This document shows, one piece after another, positions 9,039-16,072 of a DNA stretch of 64,000 nucleotides. The stretch comes from Caldisericaceae bacterium. GTDB lineage: Bacteria > Caldisericota > Caldisericia > Caldisericales > Caldisericaceae. The notes beneath the pieces were generated by a model, which was not told where the DNA came from, ran no database searches, and saw only the letters and a program-made list of their open reading frames with translations. Position 1 is the first letter of the stretch; each line of letters opens with the position of its first letter. Position numbers and translations under genes: made by a program. Location of the stretch: NCBI GenBank assembly GCA_027023025.1, contig JALVXB010000025.1, positions 48,013 through 112,012 of the forward strand, in the 5' to 3' direction.

Positions 9039-9662
9039 TTGCTGAAAGATTTGCTTGACTTCGTTTTTCCTCCCCGCTGCGTTATCTGCGGAAAAGAAAC
9101 AGACGGTGCGAGTGTCTGCCTTCAGTGCAAGTCTAAAATAAAATTTATTGAATATCCGCTGATTTTACACAGAAAAAATACTTATTTCTACGCAATTACG
9201 AGGTACGAAGGCATTTCCGAAAAATTAGTGAAGAAACTTAAATTTTCAAATAGAAAGCGCATTGCAGAAGACCTGGGGAAAATTTTTGCAGATTTTGTTA
9301 AAGAAAATGATATTCGTGCAGATTTCGTGGGTTTTGTCCCTATGTCAAAAAAGGAGTTAAGGAGCAGGGGCTTTAACCAGTCTTATCTTATTGCCCGCGC
9401 GACTTCTAAAAGGCTGAACATCCCGCTGTTCTCAGGTATCAGTAAAGTAAAGGAAACGAAGAAACAGGTGGGACTCTCCCGGGCAGGTAGAATAAAAAAT
9501 GTAAAAAACGCATTTAAATTTTCTCAGAGTATTCCTGGTTCTCTCATCGTCGTGGACGATGTGTTTACTACTGGAAGCACTGCAAAAGAAGTTGCCCGTG
9601 CATCGAAAGGTTTTGTCAAAGGGAATTTTTATTTTATTGCATTTTCTCAAAAAATAGGGTAA
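9039..9662 (+). CDS. comF: ComF family phosphoribosyltransferase-like protein
   Basis: A 207-residue ComF homologue. The N-terminal zinc ribbon CVICGKE...CLQC (about residues 13-32) is followed by a type I phosphoribosyltransferase fold with the PRPP loop SLIVVDDVFTTGSTAKE near 170-185 and the RGFNQSYLIARA segment. ComF proteins are needed for natural transformation, probably in moving single-stranded DNA inward. comEC and comEA lie 17 kb further on. Start is TTG 9039 with AGGGA upstream. Confidence 0.9.
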   Translation: MLKDLLDFVFPPRCVICGKETDGASVCLQCKSKIKFIEYPLILHRKNTYFYAITRYEGISEKLVKKLKFSNRKRIAEDLGKIFADFVKENDIRADFVGFVPMSKKELRSRGFNQSYLIARATSKRLNIPLFSGISKVKETKKQVGLSRAGRIKNVKNAFKFSQSIPGSLIVVDDVFTTGSTAKEVARASKGFVKGNFYFIAFSQKIG

Positions 9663-9701
9663 TATGTTTAAAGTAAATTTTTAGCAAAGGAGGTGTAAGC
9701 G

Positions 9702-10979
9702 ATGCGTAGAAACAGAAATTTGGTTTCTCTGGTAGTTGCATTTATCTTTGTATTTACCTTGTTTTTATATCCTTTTGCTGCTGGAGCCTCTTCGTATGCG
9801 TATAACTTCTCAGCAGGAAGCAGGACTTTCACTGATACGCTGGGAAAATCTTATTCTATGCCGAATGCCCCTGTCGTTAAAAACGGTGTATTCTTCGTGT
9901 CGCTTCGTGCCGTTGTCGAAAGTGCAGGCGGCAGCGTTCTATACATCCCTAAAACTCGTGCAGTAAAACTTTCTTACGGTAAAAATAAGGGCTATTTACT
10001 GATAGGCAAGAAGTACGCCACGGTAAATGGCAAGTTATTCCCTATGAAGCAGTGCTCTTTCCTTGAGAAGAATCACACGATGATAGATGTGCGCTACATT
10101 GCTGCACTTTTTGCAGGTTCTGCGAACATTACTGGAGAGCAGTGCTCACTTACTTTCTACAAAATATTTATCGGCAAGGACGCACTGAAAAACGAGGTAG
10201 TCCTTTACTCCGAGCCGAAACGGATCGTTTCACTTGCTCCAAACCTTACGGAGATTTTATTTGCAATTGGTGCAGGTTCTCGCGTGGTGGGAGTTTCAAA
10301 CTACTCTGACTATCCAGAGGCCGCCCTTGAAAAGCCAAAAGTGGGCGGATTCTTTAATCCTTCGATAGAGAAAATTTTTGCATTGAACCCGGATTTGGTG
10401 CTCGTTGCGCGCGGCACTCCTTTTTCCGTGATTAACAAACTTAAGTCTCTTCACATACAGGTGTTTACCAGCGATCCGCACACGATAAAAGACATTTACA
10501 ATTTAATTCTTACCGTTGGTAAACTTACGGGAAATGTGAAGGAAAGCCTTCAAGTCGTGCAGAAAATGCGTTCCGTGGAGAGCAGTATCGTTGCAAAAGT
10601 AAGCAAAATTCCGTTAAGCAAGCGTAAGAAAGTGTATGTGGAGATCTGGAACAGTCCGAAAATGTCAGTTGGAAAAGGAACTTTTATTGATGCACTTATA
10701 AAAGAAGCAGGCGGTATAAACATTGCAGAGAATGCAAAAGGCAGCTGGCCTATAATGAGCGACGAAGCGATTATAAAGGCAAATCCGGATGTAATCGTCA
10801 TTTTGTATAAAGGAAGCGTTGATGCAATAAAAAATCGTCCGGGATGGAGCAACATTACTGCCGTAAAAAATAATGCGATTTATGTTTTAAATCCAGATAT
10901 TTTTGAACGCCCCGGGCCGAGAATCGTTCAAGGACTTGAAAAACTTTACGAGATAATGTACGGGAAAAATGGAGGATAA
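9702..10979 (+). CDS. BtuF-like substrate-binding protein with N-terminal copper-amine-oxidase-like domain
   Basis: A 425-residue exported protein. A signal peptide (about 1-30, positive start then a long hydrophobic run ending AAGASS) leads into a copper-amine-oxidase N-domain-like module (about 50-145: VVKNGVFFVSLRAVVESAGGSV, VNGKLFPM, TMIDVRYIAALF). A class III periplasmic-binding domain follows (about 165-425), opening with RIVSLAPNLTEILFAIGAGSRVVGVSNYSDYP, the BtuF/vitamin B12 subtype, and ending RPGPRIVQGLEKLYEIM. It is followed by its permease and ATPase. Ligand is probably cobalamin or another corrinoid, but heme or siderophore remain possible. AAGGAGGTGT precedes the start. No B12 riboswitch fits in the 39 nt upstream. 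Confidence 0.85.
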   Translation: MRRNRNLVSLVVAFIFVFTLFLYPFAAGASSYAYNFSAGSRTFTDTLGKSYSMPNAPVVKNGVFFVSLRAVVESAGGSVLYIPKTRAVKLSYGKNKGYLLIGKKYATVNGKLFPMKQCSFLEKNHTMIDVRYIAALFAGSANITGEQCSLTFYKIFIGKDALKNEVVLYSEPKRIVSLAPNLTEILFAIGAGSRVVGVSNYSDYPEAALEKPKVGGFFNPSIEKIFALNPDLVLVARGTPFSVINKLKSLHIQVFTSDPHTIKDIYNLILTVGKLTGNVKESLQVVQKMRSVESSIVAKVSKIPLSKRKKVYVEIWNSPKMSVGKGTFIDALIKEAGGINIAENAKGSWPIMSDEAIIKANPDVIVILYKGSVDAIKNRPGWSNITAVKNNAIYVLNPDIFERPGPRIVQGLEKLYEIMYGKNGG

Positions 10980-11982
10980 GCGGTTTTTACTTCTTACTAT
11001 TTTTCTTGCCCTGCTACTTTTCGTAACAGGGCTTTTTTCTCTCCTTCTTGGGCAGGTGCACTTTCCCCTTTCTTCGTTTCTGAAACTCTTTGGTGGTAAG
11101 AGCGGCTCTTTTCGCACGATCGTTTTAGATATACGCCTGCCCCGTTTTTTGCTTGCTGCGTCAGTTGGTGCAATGCTTTCAATTTCTGGTATGATTCTGC
11201 AAACAGTTTTTAGAAATCCGCTCGTTGACCCGTACTTTCTTGGTGTTTCGTCTGCTGCAGAGTTAGGTGCAAGCGTTGCAATTTTGTTTGGGTTTGGCGC
11301 AACTCTGTTTGGGTTTTCTATGGTATCCTTGTTTGCTTTTGTATTTGCACTTGCCCTCGTATTTTTCCTCGTGCGCATCATCCGCTTCGTGCATGTCGAG
11401 TATTCGCGTATAGCAGTGGTGCTGATAGGTATTGCGATTGCGTATGTGCTGAATGCAGTAAACACTTTGCTTATTTCTTTCAAAAAGGACATATTTCTCG
11501 AATCGATGTTCTGGAGTATGCGCGGGTTTAACAGTGCCTCAATAAACGAATTCTGGTTTTCTACTCCATTTCTAATTGTGGGGATTATTTTTGCCCTATT
11601 AAAGTCAAAACAGATGAACATCTTTCTTTCGAGCGACATCACTGCACACTCTCTCGGCATAAGCGTGAAACGGTTTATATGTCTTATGCTCTGTGTGTCG
11701 GCTTTGCTTTCCTCTGTTTCTGCAGTGCTTGCGGGGACTGTGATTTTTGTGGGTCTGTTCGTGCCGCATGTCGGCAGAATGATCGTGGGGGAGGATAGAT
11801 TTAAGTTGTCAATTACGACACTTTTGCTTGGTGCTATTTTCCTCCCCGCATTCGACCTTATTGCGCGCACGATAATTCCGTCTCAGGAGATACCGGTAAA
11901 TACAATTGCATCGCTCGTTGGCGCTCCGTTTTTTGTATTTTTGTTTTTCAAAAGAGGAAACAATGGATTATTTAAAGGTTGA
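10969..11982 (+). CDS. FecCD/BtuC-family ABC transporter permease
   Basis: A 337-residue, about ten-helix permease of the FecCD family. DIRLPRFLLAASVGAMLSISGMILQTVFRNPLVDPYFLGVSSAAELGASVAI is covered piecewise by the typical RLPR, GMxxQ, NPLADP and GxxSGA signatures, and GLFVPHVGRMIVGEDRF near the C terminus is the conserved loop before the last helices that contacts the ATPase. It overlaps the binding-protein gene by 11 nt and reaches into the ATPase gene by 20 nt, so BtuF-BtuC-BtuD are made together as one importer. Confidence 0.93.
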   Translation: MEDKRFLLLTIFLALLLFVTGLFSLLLGQVHFPLSSFLKLFGGKSGSFRTIVLDIRLPRFLLAASVGAMLSISGMILQTVFRNPLVDPYFLGVSSAAELGASVAILFGFGATLFGFSMVSLFAFVFALALVFFLVRIIRFVHVEYSRIAVVLIGIAIAYVLNAVNTLLISFKKDIFLESMFWSMRGFNSASINEFWFSTPFLIVGIIFALLKSKQMNIFLSSDITAHSLGISVKRFICLMLCVSALLSSVSAVLAGTVIFVGLFVPHVGRMIVGEDRFKLSITTLLLGAIFLPAFDLIARTIIPSQEIPVNTIASLVGAPFFVFLFFKRGNNGLFKG

Positions 11983-12697
11983 AAATCTTTATTTTGCATA
12001 CGAAAAGAACAAAAAGTATGTGCTCTGTGGGCTGAACCTTGCCGTAAACAGAAATGGGATTTATGTATTGCTTGGCCGTAACGGAAGTGGTAAAACTACT
12101 CTTCTTAAAATTTTGATTAAGTACCTTTTGCCGCAAAAAGGCACGGTTCTTATCGAAGGCGAGGACTTATCCAAAATCAGCCTTCCCGAACTTTCAAAAA
12201 AAGTTTCTTTCCTTGAAAGCGAGATACCCTACATACCGCTTACCGTGTCTGAAATACTAAGCTGGGGTATGTTTCCTTACAAAAGGCACTTTGACGCGCG
12301 CGAAGTTTCCAGCGAGCTAAACCTTTCTGGACTGCTAAGTGAAAATTTTAATAATTTAAGCACTGGAGAAAAAAAGCGCGTCCTGCTCGGGCGGCTGTTT
12401 GTCCAGAAAACAAAGATTGTTTTAATAGACGAACCGTTTAACTTTCTTGACCCTTACTACAAATTAGAAATTGCAGAGATGTTAAAGACACTTTCAAGGG
12501 AAAGAATTGTGTTTATTACAACGCACGACCTTGGTGTTGCGGCAAATTTAGGCAGTGAAGTATTTCTTATTCATCAGGGAAAAATATTTGCAAGAAAAAC
12601 GCAAAATGACCTATTTTCTGGAAATGAGTTATACGAAGTTTTTGGGATAAACGAAAAGTTAAAAGAAGAGTTCATCCGATTTTACAAATTGGGGTAG
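11963..12697 (+). CDS. BtuD/FecE-family ABC transporter ATP-binding protein
   Basis: A 244-residue ABC ATPase. Walker A GRNGSGKTTLL (about 37-47), a signature motif that reads LSTGEKKRVLLGRLF in place of the usual LSGGE, Walker B KIVLIDEPFNFLD, and the H-loop TTHD. It energises the permease encoded just upstream. Although the frame is open from 11906, ATG 11963 is preferred because AGAGGAAA is just upstream and the protein then begins MDYLKVENLYFAY, the usual opening of the family. It is the last gene of the plus-strand run. Confidence 0.93.
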   Translation: MDYLKVENLYFAYEKNKKYVLCGLNLAVNRNGIYVLLGRNGSGKTTLLKILIKYLLPQKGTVLIEGEDLSKISLPELSKKVSFLESEIPYIPLTVSEILSWGMFPYKRHFDAREVSSELNLSGLLSENFNNLSTGEKKRVLLGRLFVQKTKIVLIDEPFNFLDPYYKLEIAEMLKTLSRERIVFITTHDLGVAANLGSEVFLIHQGKIFARKTQNDLFSGNELYEVFGINEKLKEEFIRFYKLG

Positions 12698-12985
12698 TGC
12701 ATTTTATTTTTAGAAACTCGCCTTTTTGTAACTGAGAAAAGAACTTTTTGCGGAGTTGGGTGAATCCCTGAGAGTCTTTCTTCTTTTTCTGTACCTTAGT
12801 TATAAAATTATGGGATTTTTAGGTTCCTATAATATATGGTTTTTCAGTTTTACAGTTGTTTTTATGCGTTTTGTCCTGCTTTTGTATCTGAAAATTAGTA
12901 TCACTAAATTTTATTGCTCTTAATTTAGGGATAAAACTACGAATTTTTGTTCGGGAAAGTGGAAAATCGGGACATCAAAGAATGC

Positions 12986-13004
12986 TGATAAATAAAGGGT
13001 TTCT
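12986..13004 (+). repeat. direct repeat copy 1 (TGATAAATACAGGGTTTGTT family)
   Basis: Reads TGATAAATAAAGGGTTTCT, differing from copy 3 at two positions. Function unknown. Confidence 0.6.
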
Positions 13005-13058
13005 AAAAACTATAACCTATGAGATTATATTTAATTTTAGGTATGGTTAAAGAAACAC

Positions 13059-13078
13059 TGATAAATACAGGATTTGTT
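13059..13078 (+). repeat. direct repeat copy 2 (TGATAAATACAGGGTTTGTT family)
   Basis: Reads TGATAAATACAGGATTTGTT, one mismatch to copy 3. It lies 73 nt after copy 1. Confidence 0.65.
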
Positions 13079-13182
13079 GCCTTCTAAAATAAGGCGTTTT
13101 AAGCGTTTTGTAGGTATATTTACCCGATTTTTCTCAAAATTTGCGTCTACGGGCATTTAAATGGCATGTTTTGAATTAGCCT

Positions 13183-13202
13183 TGATAAATACAGGGTTTG
13201 TT
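13183..13202 (+). repeat. direct repeat copy 3 (TGATAAATACAGGGTTTGTT family)
   Basis: The consensus copy. It is 124 nt after copy 2 and ends 10 nt before the first GTCATCCTGAGC element, so the two repeat classes adjoin. Confidence 0.65.
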
Positions 13203-13212
13203 AAATATTATT

Positions 13213-13243
13213 TGTCATCCTGAGCAGCCTTTGCGAAGGATCT
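13213..13243 (+). repeat. GTCATYCTGAGC...GAAGRATCTC repeat, unit A (forward)
   Basis: Starts GTCATCCTGAGC and ends GCGAAGGATCTC. This is a member of the widespread intergenic family with consensus GTCATTCTGAGC ... GAAGAATCTC seen in many bacterial genomes. The arms can pair (ATCCT with AGGAT). Confidence 0.7.
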
Positions 13244-13407
13244 CAATGAATAGAAAGGACACGAAGTTTCCTTTCTAACTTTTCTTCCTGTGGCTGCAGA
13301 AATGAATTTGGAGGCAAGTTACAAAAAACTTTCTCACACTAAAAAGTAAAGTTTCTGCTGTGCTTTCCAAAAGATAAGTCTAACAAAAAGGGCTTGCCGT
13401 TAGGGCA

Positions 13408-13442
13408 GAGATTCTTCAGTCGCCTTGCTCCTTCAGAATGAC
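13408..13442 (-). repeat. GTCATYCTGAGC...GAAGRATCTC repeat, unit B (reverse)
   Basis: On the minus strand it begins GTCATTCTGAAGGAGCAAGG and ends CTGAAGAATCTC, the longer variant in which both arms carry CTGAAG. The arms GATTCTTCAG and CTTCAGAAT are near mirror images of one another. Confidence 0.7.
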
Positions 13443-13488
13443 CGGGGAAAATGCAAGTGGCATAAAAAATTGCAAGGTTTTTAGGATA

Positions 13489-13515
13489 GAGGTTCTTCGC
13501 TTCGCTCAGAACGAC
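13489..13515 (-). repeat. GTCATYCTGAGC...GAAGRATCTC repeat, unit C (reverse)
   Basis: On the minus strand reads GTCGTTCTGAGCGAAGCGAA followed by GAACCTC. The core TTCTGAGCGAAGCGAAGAA is the short, compact variant. Confidence 0.7.
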
Positions 13516-13533
13516 AAAAAAGACGAAAAGGCA

Positions 13534-13560
13534 GAGACTCTTCGCTACGCTTAGAGTGAC
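13534..13560 (-). repeat. GTCATYCTGAGC...GAAGRATCTC repeat, unit D (reverse), with decayed remnants to 13595
   Basis: On the minus strand reads GTCACTCTAAGCGTAGCGAA then GAGTCTC. The two arms carry paired changes (ACTCT and AGAGT) relative to unit C (GTTCT and AGAAC), as expected if stem pairing is kept. Two short remnants, both AAAATCAGAGTG, follow at 13562-13573 and 13582-13593. Confidence 0.65.
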
Positions 13561-13716
13561 AAAAATCAGAGTGGCTGGGGAAAAATCAGAGTGACAAAAA
13601 TTTTTCAGGGTGGTAAAGAAGTAAAATGACTAAAAATGTAAGTAATGTGAAACTATCGAGAAAGAAGCAGAATGACACTACAAGTATTTGTTAGGGCGAC
13701 GAAGAAAAAGAGTTTG

Positions 13717-14961
13717 TCAATCTTTTACACAGGTGCCGTAAAGAAGGTCGGAATCTGCACTTTCTGCTTTTACGCTTACGATGTCTCCGGGATTTATCTT
13801 TCTATTGCAGGCAAACTTTACCCTGAGGTAGTACGGAGTAAACCCAGAGTAATATCCGACTCTTTCTTCCTCTACGAGGACCTCTACATTCTTTTGGACG
13901 AATCTTTCCTTGTATTGCTTTTGCACTTCTTTTGCAAACTCGCTGAGTCTTTGTGCCCTCACCTTTTTCGTGCCTTCACTTACTGTGTCCTGCATAAAGT
14001 AAGCAGGCGTAAACGGACGCCTTGAATACCTGAATATGTGCACTTTTGAAAACTCTACTTCTTTTACGATTTTCATAGAATTTAAAAATGCATCTTCACT
14101 TTCGCCAGGAAAGCCTACTATAATATCTGTGCTTATAGAAAAGTTTTTATCTTTTTCGCGCAATTTTCTTGCAATTTTTAGATACTCACTTGCGGTGTAC
14201 TTTCTCTTCATTCGCGCAAGGACTTCGTCGTCTCCTGACTGTAGTGACATATGAAGGTGCGGCACGACGGGCGGCTCAATTTCCTTAATAAGCGTATCAG
14301 TCACTGCCGTGGGATATATCGAGCTAATTCTTATTCTACTGATTCCGTCTATTTTCTTCAGTGCTTTAAGTAACTCTGCAAGAGATATCCCGATGTCCTC
14401 TCCGTACTTTCCTATCTCTGTCCCCGTGAGAACGATTTCTTTGTATCCTTTTTCTGCAAGGCCTTTAACTTCATCTACGGTTTGTTCTATGGGTTTGCTT
14501 TTTATTTTGTGTCCGCGCACAAACGGTACAATACAAAATGTGCAAAAGTTGTCGCACCCTTCTTCTATTTTTACGGTTGCCCTTGTGTGCTCTGCGAATG
14601 CCGAAATTTTTTCTACTTTTAAGTCTATTGGAACGGTTGTCCCGCTGTGATAAAATTCTGCGATTTTGCTGCGCTCTCCTCTGTATAAAACGGTATTTTT
14701 AGACTTAAAGTCGCTGTGCAAATTGGCAAAGCAACTCGTTATGATTATTTTTGCTTTGGGGTTTTTGCGCTGCGCAAAGTGTAGTGCTTTGCGCGTTTCC
14801 GCTTCTGCCTTTTGGGTTACCACGCAGGAATTTATGATGTAAAGGTCTGCTGCTTCTTTGAAAGGTACGATTTTGTCTCCGTATTTTTCAAATGATTCTC
14901 TGATCAGTTCGCTCTCGTACTGATTGGTTTTGCACCCTAAAGTGAATATTGCAACGCGCAT
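13717..14961 (-). CDS. mtaB: tRNA threonylcarbamoyladenosine methylthiotransferase MtaB
   Basis: A 414-residue radical-SAM methylthiotransferase of the MiaB/MtaB group, converting t6A37 to ms2t6A37 in tRNA. The UPF0004 domain holds one cluster via C10, C46 and C77; the radical SAM cluster uses C136-x3-C140-x2-C143 (EGCDNFCTFC). The opening RVAIFTLGCKTNQYESE is the MtaB subtype rather than MiaB. A C-terminal region resembling TRAM closes the protein. TsaC, which helps make t6A, is encoded at 6043. The start ATG overlaps the hrcA stop by one base, so the two genes are co-transcribed. Confidence 0.93.
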   Translation of the reverse strand: MRVAIFTLGCKTNQYESELIRESFEKYGDKIVPFKEAADLYIINSCVVTQKAEAETRKALHFAQRKNPKAKIIITSCFANLHSDFKSKNTVLYRGERSKIAEFYHSGTTVPIDLKVEKISAFAEHTRATVKIEEGCDNFCTFCIVPFVRGHKIKSKPIEQTVDEVKGLAEKGYKEIVLTGTEIGKYGEDIGISLAELLKALKKIDGISRIRISSIYPTAVTDTLIKEIEPPVVPHLHMSLQSGDDEVLARMKRKYTASEYLKIARKLREKDKNFSISTDIIVGFPGESEDAFLNSMKIVKEVEFSKVHIFRYSRRPFTPAYFMQDTVSEGTKKVRAQRLSEFAKEVQKQYKERFVQKNVEVLVEEERVGYYSGFTPYYLRVKFACNRKINPGDIVSVKAESADSDLLYGTCVKD

Positions 14962-15989
14962 TATTTGAGTATCTTTTCTGTGATTTCTTCTAATTTGTTC
15001 GCGATTTTTTCGAGGACAAAAATACCCTTTATGTAGTCCATTCGCGTTGGGCCAAGCAGTGCCAGTGTGCCCTCTAATTCTTTTACAGTATACTTAACTG
15101 TAATCAAACTGTAGTTCCACAGCTCTGGAAGTTTGTTTTCTTCCCCGATGAGAAATCCGATTTTGTCTTTTGAGGGGACATCTTCAATTACTTCTTCGAG
15201 CAATTTTTTCTCTTCAAGCATTTCAAGAAGGAAGCGGGCTTTCTTTTCTGCGAGCGATATCTGTGTAGTGAGGAGGTTTGCAATACCCTTTATGTAAATT
15301 TCTCTCGTTTCACCTTTCTGGATTTCGTTTGACAGTTTAAGATAAACAGCTCTGAAAACTTCTGTGTCCGAAAATAGTTCGGATAAGAAGTTCTTTTCTT
15401 TTAGTATCTTTTTCGCTCTGCGCATGGACAAATTTTTGCAGTATTTGTTCAGTGCATTTTCGTATTGTTTCAGTACATTGTCTTTGATTTTCTTTCTTAG
15501 GACTGGCGAAGGCTCAAGCGTGTGCGTCGTCGTAACGAGCACCATATATATTAAGTCTTCTACGGTAAACAGGTGAATGTACTTTATTTTTTCCTCTTCA
15601 AGGTCCGGTGCAAGCACGAGCGAAATTTCTTTTGTGTGGTAAGAGATAAGCTCTGATATTTCGTTAAGCAAGTCGTGCACATCGTTTACTTCGGCAGGCT
15701 CGGGGAGTTTTATATCAAGGACATTAATTTTTTTTCTGTTTTTAAGCATCGTTTCTACATAGTAGCGATAACCCTTGCTCGTGGGCATCCTTCCTGCCGA
15801 TGTGTGTGGCTGGTATATGTAACCCATCTTCTCCAGCTCTGCCATTTCATTTCTTACAGTAGCTGGAGAAATATTTAACCTGTACTTTTTTACAATACTG
15901 CTTGAACCTACGGGCTTTCCTGTTTTAATGTATTCAGAAACGATGTTGCTCAGGATTTCGCCCTTTCTTTTATCTAAAGTATCACTCAT
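14961..15989 (-). CDS. hrcA: heat-inducible transcription repressor HrcA
   Basis: HrcA of 342 residues, the repressor that binds CIRCE operators at chaperone genes. The winged-helix domain (about 1-75) includes SDTLDKRKGEILSNIVSEYI, GKPVGSSSIVKKY, SPATVRNEMAELEKMGYI and QPHTSAGRMPTSKGYRYYV. The GAF-like domain follows, ending LALLGPTRMDYIKGIF. Start taken at ATG 15989; TTG 16004 is also in frame. Unlike the common hrcA-grpE-dnaK order it is followed directly by mtaB, and no CIRCE (TTAGCACTC-N9-GAGTGCTAA) is seen upstream, so autoregulation is not evident. Confidence 0.95.
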   Translation of the reverse strand: MSDTLDKRKGEILSNIVSEYIKTGKPVGSSSIVKKYRLNISPATVRNEMAELEKMGYIYQPHTSAGRMPTSKGYRYYVETMLKNRKKINVLDIKLPEPAEVNDVHDLLNEISELISYHTKEISLVLAPDLEEEKIKYIHLFTVEDLIYMVLVTTTHTLEPSPVLRKKIKDNVLKQYENALNKYCKNLSMRRAKKILKEKNFLSELFSDTEVFRAVYLKLSNEIQKGETREIYIKGIANLLTTQISLAEKKARFLLEMLEEKKLLEEVIEDVPSKDKIGFLIGEENKLPELWNYSLITVKYTVKELEGTLALLGPTRMDYIKGIFVLEKIANKLEEITEKILK

Positions 15990-16024
15990 GTTTATATTAT
16001 ACAATAATCCTGAGGTTTTGCTAA
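15989..16024 (-). promoter_or_regulatory. hrcA promoter, predicted leaderless
   Basis: On the minus strand TTAGCA (16024-16019), a 17-nt spacer, TATAAT (16001-15996), then exactly 6 nt before the hrcA ATG at 15989. There is no Shine-Dalgarno, so the transcript should begin on the A of ATG. Confidence 0.65.
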
Positions 16025-16072
16025 ATTACCACTTTTTTTATTAATAATTAATAAACTCTTGATAACTGTGCG

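Larger units (their letters stand above)
12698..13716. other. 1-kb gene-free convergent region with dispersed repeats
   Basis: The only gap above 300 bp, between the ends of the ABC-ATPase gene and mtaB. It has no convincing reading frame. The left half (12698-13200) is AT-rich and holds three copies of a 20-nt direct repeat. The right half (13210-13600) holds four copies of a GTCATTCTGAGC-type element in both orientations plus remnants. No tRNA, riboswitch or clean U-tailed terminator was recognised. Confidence 0.7.

Noticed and set aside
9663..9701. Cobalamin riboswitch before the BtuF-like gene
   Set aside because: Only 39 nt are available and no B12-box is seen; the aptamer needs far more sequence.
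10887..11870. Long minus-strand open frame of 327 codons opposite the BtuC-like gene
   Set aside because: The plus strand encodes an intact FecCD permease with all motifs; the antisense product is a low-complexity mirror of it.
12986..13600. CRISPR array
   Set aside because: The repeats belong to two unrelated families, are unevenly spaced and occur in both orientations; no cas genes are present. The Cas4-like nuclease at 22539 stands alone.
13672..14025. Plus-strand frame at the edge of the repeat gap
   Set aside because: It runs antisense through the C-terminal part of mtaB and has no recognisable domain.
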